Notes under the pieces: model-generated
Told to the model about the DNA's origin: nothing
What the model saw: the letters and a program-made list of their open reading frames with translations, nothing else
Databases searched by the model: none
In this document: piece by piece, positions 9,127-18,699 of the stretch
Numbering within the stretch: the first letter of the stretch is position 1
Layout of the letters: every line of letters starts with the position of its first letter
Assembly (NCBI RefSeq): GCF_900537175.1
Contig: NZ_LS999833.1
Span: forward strand, 868,001 to 932,000
Length of the DNA stretch: 64,000 nt
Direction: 5' to 3'
Source of the DNA: Lentilitoribacter sp. Alg239-R112
GTDB lineage: Bacteria > Pseudomonadota > Alphaproteobacteria > Rhizobiales > Rhizobiaceae
Program-made: the position numbers and the translations under genes

Positions 9127-9375
9127 ATGAGCGAAAATAATTCAGACATCGAACAGATGAGTTTTGAACAAGCCGTCTCTGAACTTGAGAACATTGTCAC
9201 CAAACTTGAGAGCGGCAATGTTGAGCTTGAGAAATCAATCGAAATTTACGAACGCGGTGAAGCTTTAAAAAAGCACAGCAAGAAGCTACTTGATGCTGCG
9301 GAAAAACGAATTGAAAAAATTCGACTTGATAAATCTGGCGCACCGCAGGGTACAGAGCCTTTGGATGCTGAATAA
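9127..9375 (+). CDS. xseB: Exodeoxyribonuclease VII small subunit
   Basis: An 82-residue helical protein with the XseB pattern: [20 protein letters not shown] near the N-terminus, then [32 protein letters not shown]. It forms exonuclease VII with the large subunit XseA (not in this window), which degrades single-stranded DNA from both ends in mismatch repair and recombination. It starts one base after the upstream deacetylase stop and precedes dxs by 139 bases, the usual alphaproteobacterial order. A short AAAAGGCCTCTTTT repeat follows the stop (9381-9394) but is too weak to call a terminator. Confidence 0.94.
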   Translation: MSENNSDIEQMSFEQAVSELENIVTKLESGNVELEKSIEIYERGEALKKHSKKLLDAAEKRIEKIRLDKSGAPQGTEPLDAE

Positions 9376-9514
9376 TCAATAAAAGGCCTCTTTTACTCCC
9401 CTTTTTGTTGTTAATCTGGGTTCGTAAGCTGATTTGACGCAACGTTCATCTATGAATTCCTATTTACAGAACAAGGCTGAACCTTTAGGCCTTATCTAGA
9501 TGTGAGGAATATTT

Positions 9515-11437
9515 GTGAAACAACCGCCTAAAACACCACTTCTGGATAAAGTTCTCGAACCCGATGACCTTGAGCACATTGAAGATGCTGATCTTCCGCA
9601 ACTGGCTGAAGAGCTTCGCGCTGAAATGATCGACGCCGTTTCCCAAACGGGTGGGCACCTTGGGGCAGGTCTCGGCGTTGTTGAGCTAACGTTGGCAATT
9701 CATAAAGTCTTTAACACGCCGCATGATCGTTTGATTTTTGATGTCGGTCACCAATGCTATCCACATAAAATTCTAACAGGCCGTCGTGATCGTATCCGCA
9801 CGCTTCGTCAGGAAGAAGGTTTATCGGGATTTACCAAACGTGCTGAAAGTGAATATGATCCGTTTGGTGCAGCCCACTCATCAACATCTATTTCTGCTGG
9901 TCTCGGCATGGCAGTCGCAAGTGAAATTCAGGACGATCCACGCAATGTAGTTGCCGTCATCGGTGACGGTTCTATGAGCGCCGGTATGGCCTATGAAGCA
10001 TTGAACAATGCGGGTTCATTAGATGCTCGTCTCATTGTCATTCTCAATGATAATGATATGTCGATTGCCCAACCCACAGGTGCCATGAGTGCCTACCTCG
10101 CCCGCCTCGCATCAGGCCGTGCTTATTTGGGCATGCGCGATATTGGCAAAAAAATGACCGCCTATCTTGGACAAACGATTGATCGTGCTATCACACGAGC
10201 TGTTGAACATGCGCGTGGCTATGTCACCGGTGGTACAATGTTCGAAGAACTTGGCTTTTATCATATAGGTCCAATTGACGGGCATAACCTGGAACATCTT
10301 CTTCCTGTTTTGCGGAATGTTCGGGATCATTCAAATGGGCCAGTCATTATTCATGTTATGACACAAAAAGGCAAAGGCTATGCACCTGCTGAAGCTGCAA
10401 GCGATAAATATCATGGCGTCAGCAAATTTGATGTCATAACTGGGACACAAAGCAAGTCGATACCAAATGCACCATCCTACACCAGCGTATTTGCAAAATC
10501 ACTCGTGCAAGAAGGTGGGATTGATGAAAAGATCGTCGCCGTTACTGCAGCAATGCCATCTGGTACAGGCTTGGACAAATTTCTTGCTGAATATCCGTCA
10601 CGTTGTTTTGATGTGGGCATCGCCGAACAGCATGCTGTGACATTTGCGGCCGGCATGGCAAGCGAAGGTTTAAGGCCTTTCGTTGCACTTTATTCAACCT
10701 TCTTGCAACGCGCTTATGACCAAGTCGTGCATGACGTAGCGATCCAAAACCTACCAGTACGCTTTCCTATTGACCGCGCTGGATTTGTTGGTGCAGACGG
10801 CCCAACTCACGCAGGTAGCTTTGATACAACTTATCTTGCAACGCTTCCCAACATGGTTGTCATGGCAGCGAGTGACGAAGCAGAGCTTATGCATATGACG
10901 CGTACCGCTGCCGAATATGATGAAGGTCCGATCTCATTCCGCTTTCCGCGTGGCGAGGGCGTTGGTGTGGAAATGCCTGATCGTGGGCAAATTCTTCAAA
11001 TCGGTAAAGGCCGCGTCGTCAAAGAGGGTACAAAAGTTGCGCTACTATCTTTTGGCACTCGTTTGGCAGATTGCGTATTGGCAGCTGAAGATTTAGATGC
11101 AGCCGGACTATCAACAACTGTAGTCGACGCACGGTTTGCAAAACCTTTGGACCATGACCTTATTCGCAGGCTTGCAAAAGAACACGAAGTTTTAATTACA
11201 ATCGAAGAAGGAGCTGTTGGCGGCTTCGGCTCACATGTGTCGCATTTCCTATCTCATGAAGGCTTGCTCGATCACGGTCTTAAATTCCGTCCCCTTGTTA
11301 TGCCTGATATCTATATGGACCAAGCTAAGCCTGAAGATATGTATCTCAAAGCAGGTCTTGATCGTGCGGGTATCATAGATACCGCCTTTAAAGCATTGGG
11401 TGCAGAGCGGAAAATTCTGCCGCTCTCTGGAGCTTAA
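9515..11437 (+). CDS. dxs: 1-deoxy-D-xylulose-5-phosphate synthase
   Basis: DXS condenses pyruvate with glyceraldehyde 3-phosphate to start the MEP isoprenoid pathway, which also feeds the polyprenyl synthase and UbiA steps encoded here. Full length at 640 residues. The thiamine diphosphate site is intact: His49 in [18 protein letters not shown] from residue 150 and NDNDMSI from 178. The transketolase central domain has [14 protein letters not shown] and [15 protein letters not shown]. The start is GTG at 9515 with GAGGAAT upstream, and no ATG fits. tlyA follows after 24 bases, so a dxs-tlyA transcript is likely. Confidence 0.97.
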   Translation: MKQPPKTPLLDKVLEPDDLEHIEDADLPQLAEELRAEMIDAVSQTGGHLGAGLGVVELTLAIHKVFNTPHDRLIFDVGHQCYPHKILTGRRDRIRTLRQEEGLSGFTKRAESEYDPFGAAHSSTSISAGLGMAVASEIQDDPRNVVAVIGDGSMSAGMAYEALNNAGSLDARLIVILNDNDMSIAQPTGAMSAYLARLASGRAYLGMRDIGKKMTAYLGQTIDRAITRAVEHARGYVTGGTMFEELGFYHIGPIDGHNLEHLLPVLRNVRDHSNGPVIIHVMTQKGKGYAPAEAASDKYHGVSKFDVITGTQSKSIPNAPSYTSVFAKSLVQEGGIDEKIVAVTAAMPSGTGLDKFLAEYPSRCFDVGIAEQHAVTFAAGMASEGLRPFVALYSTFLQRAYDQVVHDVAIQNLPVRFPIDRAGFVGADGPTHAGSFDTTYLATLPNMVVMAASDEAELMHMTRTAAEYDEGPISFRFPRGEGVGVEMPDRGQILQIGKGRVVKEGTKVALLSFGTRLADCVLAAEDLDAAGLSTTVVDARFAKPLDHDLIRRLAKEHEVLITIEEGAVGGFGSHVSHFLSHEGLLDHGLKFRPLVMPDIYMDQAKPEDMYLKAGLDRAGIIDTAFKALGAERKILPLSGA

Positions 11438-11461
11438 TGCCGCCTCATAAGAGGAAGCGTC

Positions 11462-12193
11462 ATGCGACTTGATCAAAGACTTGTCGAACTCGGTTATTAT
11501 CAAACGCGCGCACGGGCAAGCGATGCTATTTCTCGCGGTGCAGTGTCCATAAACGGAAATATGGCAAAAAAAGCAGGACAGAAAGTTGGCAACGATGCCG
11601 ATATCAATGTTGATGATCCCGCAAGCACATATGTATCCCGAGCAGCGCTTAAACTAAAAGCTGGCCTTGAATATTATGGCTTTGACGTTGCAGACAAAAC
11701 AGCGATTGATATCGGGGCATCTACAGGTGGCTTTACGCAAGTGCTTCTGGAACAAGATGCAAAACACGTCATTGCTGTCGATGTCGGACATAACCAACTG
11801 CACGCATCATTAGTTAATCACCCGTCTATTACACAATATGATGGGCTCAACGCGCGTGAACTTGGTATTGAACACCTTACTGGGCATCAGATAGATATTG
11901 TGGTCAGCGACGTGAGTTTTATATCTTTAAAACTGGCACTGCCGCCTGCCCTATCTCTAGCCAAGAGTGGAGCCGTTGCAATTTTGCTCATCAAACCACA
12001 ATTTGAGGCTGGAAAAGATGCAATTGGAAAGGGTGGACTTCTAAAAGACCCCACCTTGGCGGAGAAAATAGCAGAAGATTTACGTCTGTGGCTTGACGCG
12101 CAGCCCAATTGGTCTGCATTAGACGTTATCCCGTCTCCCATTTTAGGTGGAGATGGTAATAGAGAGTTTCTTATCGGGGGCGTCAAAATTTGA
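11462..12193 (+). CDS. tlyA: TlyA family rRNA 2'-O-methyltransferase (hemolysin A-like)
   Basis: Residues 1-60 are an S4 RNA-binding domain (MRLDQRLVELGYYQTRARA..ISRGAVSING). From about 60 on it is an FtsJ/RrmJ-fold methyltransferase with the SAM loop DIGASTGGFTQVL (83-95), SDVSFISLKLALPP and LIKPQFEAG. TlyA proteins methylate ribose at 16S and/or 23S rRNA cytidines; the hemolysin name is historical. Length 243 fits. The stop TGA (12191-12193) overlaps the TTG start of the next RNA methyltransferase by 4 bases, so the two rRNA-modifying enzymes are coupled. The order dxs-tlyA is common in alphaproteobacteria. Confidence 0.94.
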   Translation: MRLDQRLVELGYYQTRARASDAISRGAVSINGNMAKKAGQKVGNDADINVDDPASTYVSRAALKLKAGLEYYGFDVADKTAIDIGASTGGFTQVLLEQDAKHVIAVDVGHNQLHASLVNHPSITQYDGLNARELGIEHLTGHQIDIVVSDVSFISLKLALPPALSLAKSGAVAILLIKPQFEAGKDAIGKGGLLKDPTLAEKIAEDLRLWLDAQPNWSALDVIPSPILGGDGNREFLIGGVKI

Positions 12194-13425
12194 CTACAGT
12201 AGAACTTACAATTGATCACGTGGGCGTTCGTGGTGACGGAATTGCGCAAAATGATCAAGGTCCAATCTACATCCCATTTACACTTAAAGGGGAACATGTA
12301 TCGGCAAATGTTTCAAATTCTCGCGGCGACGTATTGCAAATACTGGATGCAAGTCCATCACGTGTAACTCCTATCTGCAAGCATTTTGGCGAATGTGGTG
12401 GATGCGCAACCCAACATATGAATGCAGAAACTTACTCAGACTGGAAGTTAAGCATTGTAAAGGATGCACTCCAAAAAGCTGACGTCGACACACCAATTGA
12501 AATGATAAGCGATTGCCAGGTGGGTGAACGACGACGTGTTACTCTGACAGCTAATAAGACAAATAAAGGTACAGAGCTGGGATATCACAAGGCCGCAAGC
12601 AATCAGCTTATCGCGATTGAAGAATGTCCCGTTGCCACAAGAAGAATTGTCGACCACCTATCCCATATTAATGATGTTGCAAGAATAGTTACGCTTCATT
12701 CAAAACCTGCACATTTAACAATCACCGCATTGGATAACGGTCTAGATATTGCGATCTCGGCGGAATCCAAAATTGGCGAGAGTGAGATTCAAGCAATCAT
12801 CAAGAAGGTAGTTGCAGGTAGGGTAATCAAAAGACTTGCCTTCAATGATCAAACTTTAGTTGAAACCGAAGCACTCACCACAAGTTTCGGCGATATTACG
12901 GTATACCCTCCATCCGGTTCATTTTTGCAAGCCAGCAAACGCGCCGAATTGTTGATGGTGGATATCGTAAGCAAACATCTTAAAAGCTCGAAAAAGGTCG
13001 CTGATCTGTTTTCTGGCTGCGGCACATTTACTTTTCCATTGGCGAAAAAGAGCCAAGTGCATGCAGTTGAGATGAGCGGAGCCGCGCTTAATACAATTGA
13101 CAATGCATTTCGAATTCAACAAGGCCTAAAACAAATCACAACCGAACGACGTGATCTAGCCCGCCGCCCGCTCATGCGAGATGAATTGAAGCACTTCCAA
13201 GGTGTTGTATTTGATCCACCGCGCGCTGGTGCCGAAACACAGGCCAAACAACTCGCGCGTTCGGTTGTGAAGAAGATCGCAGCAGTATCATGCAATCCTA
13301 TTACGCTGGCACGCGACCTGACAATCTTGACAGGCGGGGGCTTTAAAATCAAATCAATTACTGCAATTGACCAATTTCTATTCTCCGCGCATGTGGAGGT
13401 CGTGGCATTGTTAGAGCGCAAATAA
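12190..13425 (+). CDS. TrmA/RumA-type RNA m5U methyltransferase
   Basis: A 411-residue SAM-dependent uracil-5 methyltransferase of the RlmD/RumA type, probably acting on 23S rRNA. It has an N-terminal TRAM-like beta domain (TVELTIDHVGVRGDGIA), iron-sulfur cysteines at 63, 69 and 72 (CKHFGECGGC) with a fourth in IEECPVA, the SAM-site segment VADLFSGCGTFTFPLA, VFDPPRAG, and the catalytic Cys368 in VSCNPITLARDL. The start is a TTG whose TTGA overlaps the tlyA stop; no ATG gives a full TRAM domain. The stop overlaps the ATG of the next gene by one base. Exact target (U1939 or U747 type) cannot be told. Confidence 0.92.
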   Translation: MTTVELTIDHVGVRGDGIAQNDQGPIYIPFTLKGEHVSANVSNSRGDVLQILDASPSRVTPICKHFGECGGCATQHMNAETYSDWKLSIVKDALQKADVDTPIEMISDCQVGERRRVTLTANKTNKGTELGYHKAASNQLIAIEECPVATRRIVDHLSHINDVARIVTLHSKPAHLTITALDNGLDIAISAESKIGESEIQAIIKKVVAGRVIKRLAFNDQTLVETEALTTSFGDITVYPPSGSFLQASKRAELLMVDIVSKHLKSSKKVADLFSGCGTFTFPLAKKSQVHAVEMSGAALNTIDNAFRIQQGLKQITTERRDLARRPLMRDELKHFQGVVFDPPRAGAETQAKQLARSVVKKIAAVSCNPITLARDLTILTGGGFKIKSITAIDQFLFSAHVEVVALLERK

Positions 13426-14396
13426 TGGCACGCATTCTATCGCTAACTGATAATAAAAACAGCGCACTGCAAAAAGCTATTGAGCTCCTGCAACGTGGCA
13501 AGCCAATTGCCATGCCCACTGAAACCGTCTACGGGCTTGCGGCAGATGCAACAAACCCTGAGGCCATCACGTCGATATATGAAACCAAGGGTCGACCACA
13601 ATTCAACCCACTCATCTGCCATATGTCGGATCTTATCATGGCGAATAGATATGCCGAATTTGATGCTCTTTCGCTTAAGTTGGCCAAAACTTTCTGGCCG
13701 GGTGCGCTCACTATCATATTAACCCTTAAAGCAGACAGCGGCATTCACAAACTTGCAACAGCTGGTCTTGATACTGTTGGCATTCGTATTCCCAAAGGTT
13801 CTGCATCAAAACTGATCGCTAAATTTGGAAAACCATTGGCAGCGCCGAGCGCAAATTCCTCCGGCAAAATAAGCCCAACAACTGCACAGCACGTGCAGGA
13901 TGATCTGGGACAAAAAATAGAACTTATCCTCGATCAAGGGGCATGCGAACTTGGTGTTGAATCCACAATTATCAAAGTTATGGGGGATGATGTATATCTT
14001 TTGCGTCCGGGGGGTATTTCTGCAACCGATATAGAAAATGTCGTCGGTAAACCCCTGATGCGCTTAGACGAGAATGTAGACATAGAGGCTCCCGGAATGC
14101 TCAAATCACATTATGCTCCGAATGCTAAGGTGCGATTGAACGTGAACGCGGTATCGCCCGAAGACGTGCTCATTACATTTGGTGATGTGAAAATCATAGA
14201 TGCTGATGTTGCGCGTGCGCAATTCAACCTCAGCACCTCGGGCAATTTAAAAGAAGCAGCACACAATCTGTTTGATATGATGATCATGGCTGATAAAGTC
14301 GAGGCGGATATGATAGCTGTTGCCCCAATCCCGAATGATGGATTGGGCGAAGCCATCAATGACCGTTTAAAACGTGCTGCGGCACCACGAGATTAG
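13425..14396 (+). CDS. L-threonylcarbamoyladenylate synthase (Sua5/YciO/YrdC)
   Basis: Makes threonylcarbamoyl-AMP from threonine, bicarbonate and ATP, the first step of tRNA t6A37 synthesis. Residues 1-200 are the YrdC domain (PTETVYGLAADA, KGRPQFNPLICH, FWPGALTIIL, GVESTIIKV). At 323 residues it carries the additional C-terminal Sua5 domain (from about SHYAPNA), so it is the long Sua5 form and not the short TsaC. The ATG at 13425 overlaps the preceding stop (TAATG). A run of RNA-modification genes (tlyA, m5U methyltransferase, this) is thus packed end to end. Confidence 0.93.
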   Translation: MARILSLTDNKNSALQKAIELLQRGKPIAMPTETVYGLAADATNPEAITSIYETKGRPQFNPLICHMSDLIMANRYAEFDALSLKLAKTFWPGALTIILTLKADSGIHKLATAGLDTVGIRIPKGSASKLIAKFGKPLAAPSANSSGKISPTTAQHVQDDLGQKIELILDQGACELGVESTIIKVMGDDVYLLRPGGISATDIENVVGKPLMRLDENVDIEAPGMLKSHYAPNAKVRLNVNAVSPEDVLITFGDVKIIDADVARAQFNLSTSGNLKEAAHNLFDMMIMADKVEADMIAVAPIPNDGLGEAINDRLKRAAAPRD

Positions 14397-14409
14397 AAAA
14401 CCAAAGCTA

Positions 14410-15822
14410 ATGGAACTTTCATCTGAACTGATCGAACAATTTCGCGATATTGTTGGTGTAAATAATGCTGTAACCAATCAGGATGATATCGCACCACACC
14501 TGGTTGAGAACCGCGGTCTATATCATGGCAATTCGCCGCTTTTACTCAAGCCCGGCTCAACAGTTGAGGTTAGCGCGATAGTGAAGCTTGCAAACGAACA
14601 CAAAATTTCCGTCGTTCCGCAAGGTGGCAATACTGGCCTTGTCGGTGGGCAAGTTCCTGATGGCGACATAATCATCTCACTTTCCCGCATGAATAAAATC
14701 CGCGAAGTTGATGTTTTAGGCAGTGTCATGGTAGTTGAAGCGGGAACTATTCTTGCCAACGCACAAGCTGCAGCAGAAGAACACGATCTTCTTTTCCCAC
14801 TTTCGCTTGGCTCAGAAGGCACATGTCAAATCGGGGGCAATCTTTCCTCCAATGCGGGTGGCACAGGCGTATTAGCCTACGGTAATTCTCGTGAATTGTG
14901 CATGGGGCTGGAAGTTGTTCTACCCAATGGGGAAATTTGGAATGGGCTAAGGCGTCTTAAGAAGGACAACACCGGCTATGATCTGCGTGATCTTTTTATT
15001 GGGGCCGAAGGCACATTAGGCATTATCACGGCCGCCGTTTTAAAACTTGTTCCGCAACCTATTGGCCGCGAGGTTATGTATGTGGGTCTTGATAGTCCAT
15101 CAGCAGCACTGGAATTGTTTAATATTGCGCGTAGGCTTTGCGGTCCATCACTGACGGGCTTTGAACTTATGCCGCGTTTTGGTGTTGAAATTACCATCAA
15201 ACATATAGATGGTTGCCGAGATCCACTTAGCGATCCTCACCCTTGGTATGTGCTGGTTGAGATATCATCCGGCCAATCAGAAAAAGCTGCACGTGATCTT
15301 GCAGAAGCTTTTTTTATGGAGGGCTATGAGAAAGGCTTTGCTAAAGACGGTGCAATGGCGGAAAGCGAGGGCCAAAAACAAGCTTTTTGGAATATGCGCG
15401 AGTCTATGTCGGAGGCTCAGAAGCCAGAAGGTGGCTCAATCAAACATGATGTTTCAGTTCCGATTGCAAAGGTTCCTGATTTTTTAGAAACAGCCTCCGA
15501 TGCAGTCTCTAAATATATGTCAGGAATCCGAATTTGTGCCTTTGGCCACATGGGAGACGGTAACATTCACTATAATATTTCTCAGCCTGTTAACGCGGAC
15601 AAACAAGATTTTTTATCGCACTGGGTGCCCATGAATAAGATCGTTCACGACATAGTTTTGCAAATGAACGGTTCGATTTCAGCCGAACACGGCATTGGGC
15701 AACTCAAAAGAGATGAACTTGCGGCAATCCGAGACCCTATCGAAATCGAGCTAATGCAGGGTATTAAGCACACTTTTGACCCCAACGGCATTATGAATCC
15801 GAACAAGGTTTTGCAGCGTTAA
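14410..15822 (+). CDS. FAD-binding D-2-hydroxyacid dehydrogenase
   Basis: A GlcD/D2HGDH-type flavoprotein of 470 residues. The FAD-binding PCMH domain has VVPQGGNTGLVGGQVP (68-83) and GSEGTCQIGGNLSSNAGG. The C-terminal oxidase domain has GHMGDGNIHYN (379-389), with a metal-site histidine, and the EHGIGQ segment at 426. Such enzymes oxidise D-2-hydroxyglutarate, D-lactate or glycolate to the 2-oxoacid with an electron acceptor other than oxygen; the pattern is closest to D-2-hydroxyglutarate dehydrogenase by eye. The open frame extends to a GTG at 14374 inside the Sua5 gene, but the ATG at 14410 gives the normal N-terminus (MELSSELIEQFRDIVG) and lies 13 bases after the previous stop. Confidence 0.88.
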   Translation: MELSSELIEQFRDIVGVNNAVTNQDDIAPHLVENRGLYHGNSPLLLKPGSTVEVSAIVKLANEHKISVVPQGGNTGLVGGQVPDGDIIISLSRMNKIREVDVLGSVMVVEAGTILANAQAAAEEHDLLFPLSLGSEGTCQIGGNLSSNAGGTGVLAYGNSRELCMGLEVVLPNGEIWNGLRRLKKDNTGYDLRDLFIGAEGTLGIITAAVLKLVPQPIGREVMYVGLDSPSAALELFNIARRLCGPSLTGFELMPRFGVEITIKHIDGCRDPLSDPHPWYVLVEISSGQSEKAARDLAEAFFMEGYEKGFAKDGAMAESEGQKQAFWNMRESMSEAQKPEGGSIKHDVSVPIAKVPDFLETASDAVSKYMSGIRICAFGHMGDGNIHYNISQPVNADKQDFLSHWVPMNKIVHDIVLQMNGSISAEHGIGQLKRDELAAIRDPIEIELMQGIKHTFDPNGIMNPNKVLQR

Positions 15823-16027
15823 CATAGTCCTGCTTTATAAAGTAAATAAAAGTCTAAGCCCTTGGTTTACTTTTGATAACCATCTTGGAAACTCAGAATT
15901 TCTTAACCTTGAAATTTAAGTGGTCTCGAACTGCTCTCATGTAAATTGCATATCAACGAGAGAGCAAAAGCTCCAGTTAATGAGAAGATCCGAAAACGGG
16001 CGCTCAAGAGTTTAAGAGGCGAATATA

Positions 16028-16621
16028 ATGGCGACGACTATAAGAAAGCCCGAATGGGCTAGTTTTGATTTTAGAATTTTGCCGGGACAATTCCCGCACC
16101 GTTTCAGCTTTAAATCGGCTGGCTCGAAGAAAGACATCCACGTTACATTAAGTGAACGTGGTGCTGTGATAGATAGAGTATTAGAAAAGTCAGATCTGCC
16201 TATCTCTGTCGCACTTCCAACAACACAGTTTAGAGGTATTGCCGCTCGCGCAATTGATGATGGTACTGGCCAATCTACCGTTACGCTTGAACTTCACCAT
16301 GATGATGTGGACCTTTGCATTCCCCTTCTTGTTGATACTGAATTATATAACATAGCTGATGACTGGCGCGCCTGGTCAGAAGCTTACAATATACCGATGC
16401 TTTTGGTCGAGGCCGATGGTGTTGCTCGCCCTCTTGATGAAGATATGGCTCGCACAAATGCAGCTCCCGAAGAACGTGCCAAGGCAACTCATACAACAAA
16501 TGAGCGCCGTAGAAATACATCATCAGCAAAACGCCGCCCACGTTTTCTTCTTCGTCGCAAAACAGGAGATCTGGGTTGTCGCATGCAGATTTCAGGTAGA
16601 GAGATCATCGCACGCGCTTAA
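16028..16621 (+). CDS. DUF6101 family protein
   Basis: A 197-residue protein that I recognise as the DUF6101 family of Hyphomicrobiales, function unknown. It has no signal peptide or membrane segment. The N-terminal two thirds are a mixed alpha/beta domain (acidic and aromatic, with DDVDLCIPLLVDTELYNIAD); the last 60 residues are strongly basic (TTNERRRNTSSAKRRPRFLLRRK), suggesting contact with nucleic acid or membrane phosphates. AAGAGGCG precedes the ATG at a good distance. A 205-base gap upstream holds a lone promoter region with no clear motif that I could fix, and a hairpin terminator follows. Confidence 0.82.
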   Translation: MATTIRKPEWASFDFRILPGQFPHRFSFKSAGSKKDIHVTLSERGAVIDRVLEKSDLPISVALPTTQFRGIAARAIDDGTGQSTVTLELHHDDVDLCIPLLVDTELYNIADDWRAWSEAYNIPMLLVEADGVARPLDEDMARTNAAPEERAKATHTTNERRRNTSSAKRRPRFLLRRKTGDLGCRMQISGREIIARA

Positions 16622-16652
16622 AGTGTATCAACCTCCCGATACATAAAGCCAT

Positions 16653-16687
16653 AAAAGAGAGCAAAGATTAATTCTTGCTCTCTTTTT
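16653..16687. terminator. Bidirectional terminator between DUF6101 and DMT genes
   Basis: AAAAGAGAGCAA (from 16653) pairs with TTGCTCTCTTTT (from 16675), flanked by an A-run on the left and a T-run on the right, so it can stop transcription from both strands. The last codons of the minus-strand DMT gene lie inside the stem. Confidence 0.88.
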
Positions 16688-17567
16688 TTATGCGCCCATC
16701 TAATATTCCAATAAGTGTCGCGCTGACAATAATAAGCAGGACACCAAAATATTGTGAGGGCGCTAGTATTTCTTGGACGATGAAAACAGCTAAGAAGGTT
16801 GCAACCAGAGGCTCTATGGTTGTAATGACTGTCGCAGTCGATGCATTAATTCTGGTCAGACCATTCATATAAAGAACATTCATCAGAAGTGTGCCAAGCA
16901 AACTAACCGCAACGAATGAGCCCCAAACATTTAAATCTCTTGATTGAGATAATTGTTCCAAGCCTTGCCATGTGGATGGGAAAAGCAAAAGCAAGGGTAT
17001 TGCAAAGGTAAGCGCTGAAAACAAAAGATTTTTCGCGCTTATTGTCCGTAAAGCGATCTTACCCAAAACTGCAAAAATTGCGTACCCAATGGCAGATCCG
17101 AAACCAAAGCAAAGGCCGAGAAGCGAGAGTTTTATCTCTTGTCCTTGGGTGTTCAGAACAAATGCGACACCTGCAACAGAACAAAAAACCAGTGCCCATT
17201 TAACAAGACCGGATATCTCACCGAGAAAAAAACTGGCCAGAATCATCACCCAAATGGGCGCAGTATATAGAAGTGCTACCGCGAGCGTCACGCCTAGATA
17301 TTCTGTTGCAATAAAAAACAGCATACTGAAACCAAATACAACAGCGATTGAATGAGGTAGCAATAGTTTCCAATTATCTCTCATAAGTGCAAAGCAACCA
17401 CGAAAAACAATGGGATAGACTGCCAAAAGGACGACACATGTAATTAGCATACGAATAGAAGCAACTTGAAAACCAGAAAAACCTGCATCGAACAAAACGG
17501 TGCCAAATGTGCCCAATGTACCTGCAAGCGTTGCGGATGTAGCGACGAATAAGATGCCTAATTTCAT
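16668..17567 (-). CDS. DMT superfamily transporter (EamA)
   Basis: A 299-residue membrane protein with about ten hydrophobic helices in two EamA repeats, each with the small-residue-rich pattern (SVAGVAFVLNTQGQEI..LLGLCFGFGSAIGYAIFAVLGK; TATVITTIEPLVATFLAVFIVQEIL). Drug/metabolite transporters export amino acids, nucleotides or other metabolites; the substrate is unknown. It starts 10 bases after the ubiA stop, so it is probably the second gene of a ubiA-DMT transcript. Its C-terminal codons form part of a bidirectional terminator hairpin. Confidence 0.86.
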   Translation of the reverse strand: MKLGILFVATSATLAGTLGTFGTVLFDAGFSGFQVASIRMLITCVVLLAVYPIVFRGCFALMRDNWKLLLPHSIAVVFGFSMLFFIATEYLGVTLAVALLYTAPIWVMILASFFLGEISGLVKWALVFCSVAGVAFVLNTQGQEIKLSLLGLCFGFGSAIGYAIFAVLGKIALRTISAKNLLFSALTFAIPLLLLFPSTWQGLEQLSQSRDLNVWGSFVAVSLLGTLLMNVLYMNGLTRINASTATVITTIEPLVATFLAVFIVQEILAPSQYFGVLLIIVSATLIGILDGRIKKESKN

Positions 17568-17577
17568 TACAGAATGC

Positions 17578-18540
17578 TCACGATAAAAATAAACCTGCGA
17601 GCAGGCTTAAAAAAATTGCCAGTCCAATTTTGCTATTGGATTTAAACAATGCAAGGCACTGATCTCCATCATCAATATCCAACACTCTAATTTGCCAAAT
17701 AAATAAAATAGAAGCCACAAGCAAACCAAAATAAACCACTAGCCCCACACCTGCGGACATAAATGACAGAGTAAGAAACAAAAGCGTTAGCCCATATAAT
17801 ACCATGAGCCATGATTTAGTTTTATCACCAAACAACCTTGCGGTGGAACGCACTCCAATAAGAGCATCGTCATCTCTATCCTGATGTGCATAGATCGTAT
17901 CATAGCCAACAGTCCAACAAACTGCGGCAATATAAAGACTAATAGAAGTCCAACTCACTTCTTCAAAAACAGCGGCCCAACCAACAAGGGCACCCCATGA
18001 AAATGCAAGACCTAAGACGAACTGGGGCCAGTCGGTAAAGCGTTTTGCAAAAGGGTAAATCGCTACAATTACAAGCGAAGCGATAGACAGAAAAATTGTA
18101 AACCAATTGAACTGTAAAACAACCAACGCACCAACTATGACTTGCGCAAATATAAATAATCTCGTCTGTTTACGGCTTATGCGGCCAGCGGGTAATGGCC
18201 GAGAGCGAGTGCGTTCAACCTTCGCATCAAGCTTATGATCAACCAAATCATTAAATGTACAGCCAGCACCACGCATGGCAATCGCGCCAACGGTAAAGAG
18301 TAAACAATGGAAGACAAGTGCCTGAATGAGTAGATGAAAATCTGGATTAGATTTTACCAAAACGCTTGCTGCGAGCGTAGCGGACCATAAGCAAGGCCAC
18401 AATAATAGTTGCCACCCTATTGGGCGGTCCCATCGCGCTAACTGCGCATAGGGCCATGCTTTTTGGGGTAATAGTTTATAGACCCAGTTATCAGATGGGG
18501 CATCGGCAACTTTGCCACTTGCAAGAGCTTCATCATTCAT
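17578..18540 (-). CDS. ubiA: 4-hydroxybenzoate polyprenyltransferase
   Basis: UbiA attaches the polyprenyl tail to 4-hydroxybenzoate in ubiquinone synthesis, in the inner membrane. Both aspartate motifs are intact: NDLVDHKLD (97-105, allylic diphosphate and magnesium) and YDTIYAHQDRDDD (213-225). Seven to nine hydrophobic segments follow the family layout, and 320 residues is a normal length. The tail donor would come from the polyprenyl diphosphate synthase at 28.8 kb. It is divergent from purD and heads a two-gene operon with the DMT transporter. Confidence 0.95.
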   Translation of the reverse strand: MNDEALASGKVADAPSDNWVYKLLPQKAWPYAQLARWDRPIGWQLLLWPCLWSATLAASVLVKSNPDFHLLIQALVFHCLLFTVGAIAMRGAGCTFNDLVDHKLDAKVERTRSRPLPAGRISRKQTRLFIFAQVIVGALVVLQFNWFTIFLSIASLVIVAIYPFAKRFTDWPQFVLGLAFSWGALVGWAAVFEEVSWTSISLYIAAVCWTVGYDTIYAHQDRDDDALIGVRSTARLFGDKTKSWLMVLYGLTLLFLTLSFMSAGVGLVVYFGLLVASILFIWQIRVLDIDDGDQCLALFKSNSKIGLAIFLSLLAGLFLS

Positions 18541-18699
18541 AGTTTGAGGCCATCTTTTCTAAATAATTCAACCGCGTGATTACCCACATCTATCATATCT
18601 TTTCATCAATGGTCAGTGGGTAATTTTAACGCGCTCTTGACCGAAAGCTTCGCAAACTCTAGGCAAGAGCAACATCAACACAATACTGGGATCTTGGCT

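Noticed and set aside
9381..9394. AAAAGGCCTCTTTT after xseB as a terminator
   Set aside because: A five-base stem that is mostly A-T with no lasting T-run is too weak to assert.
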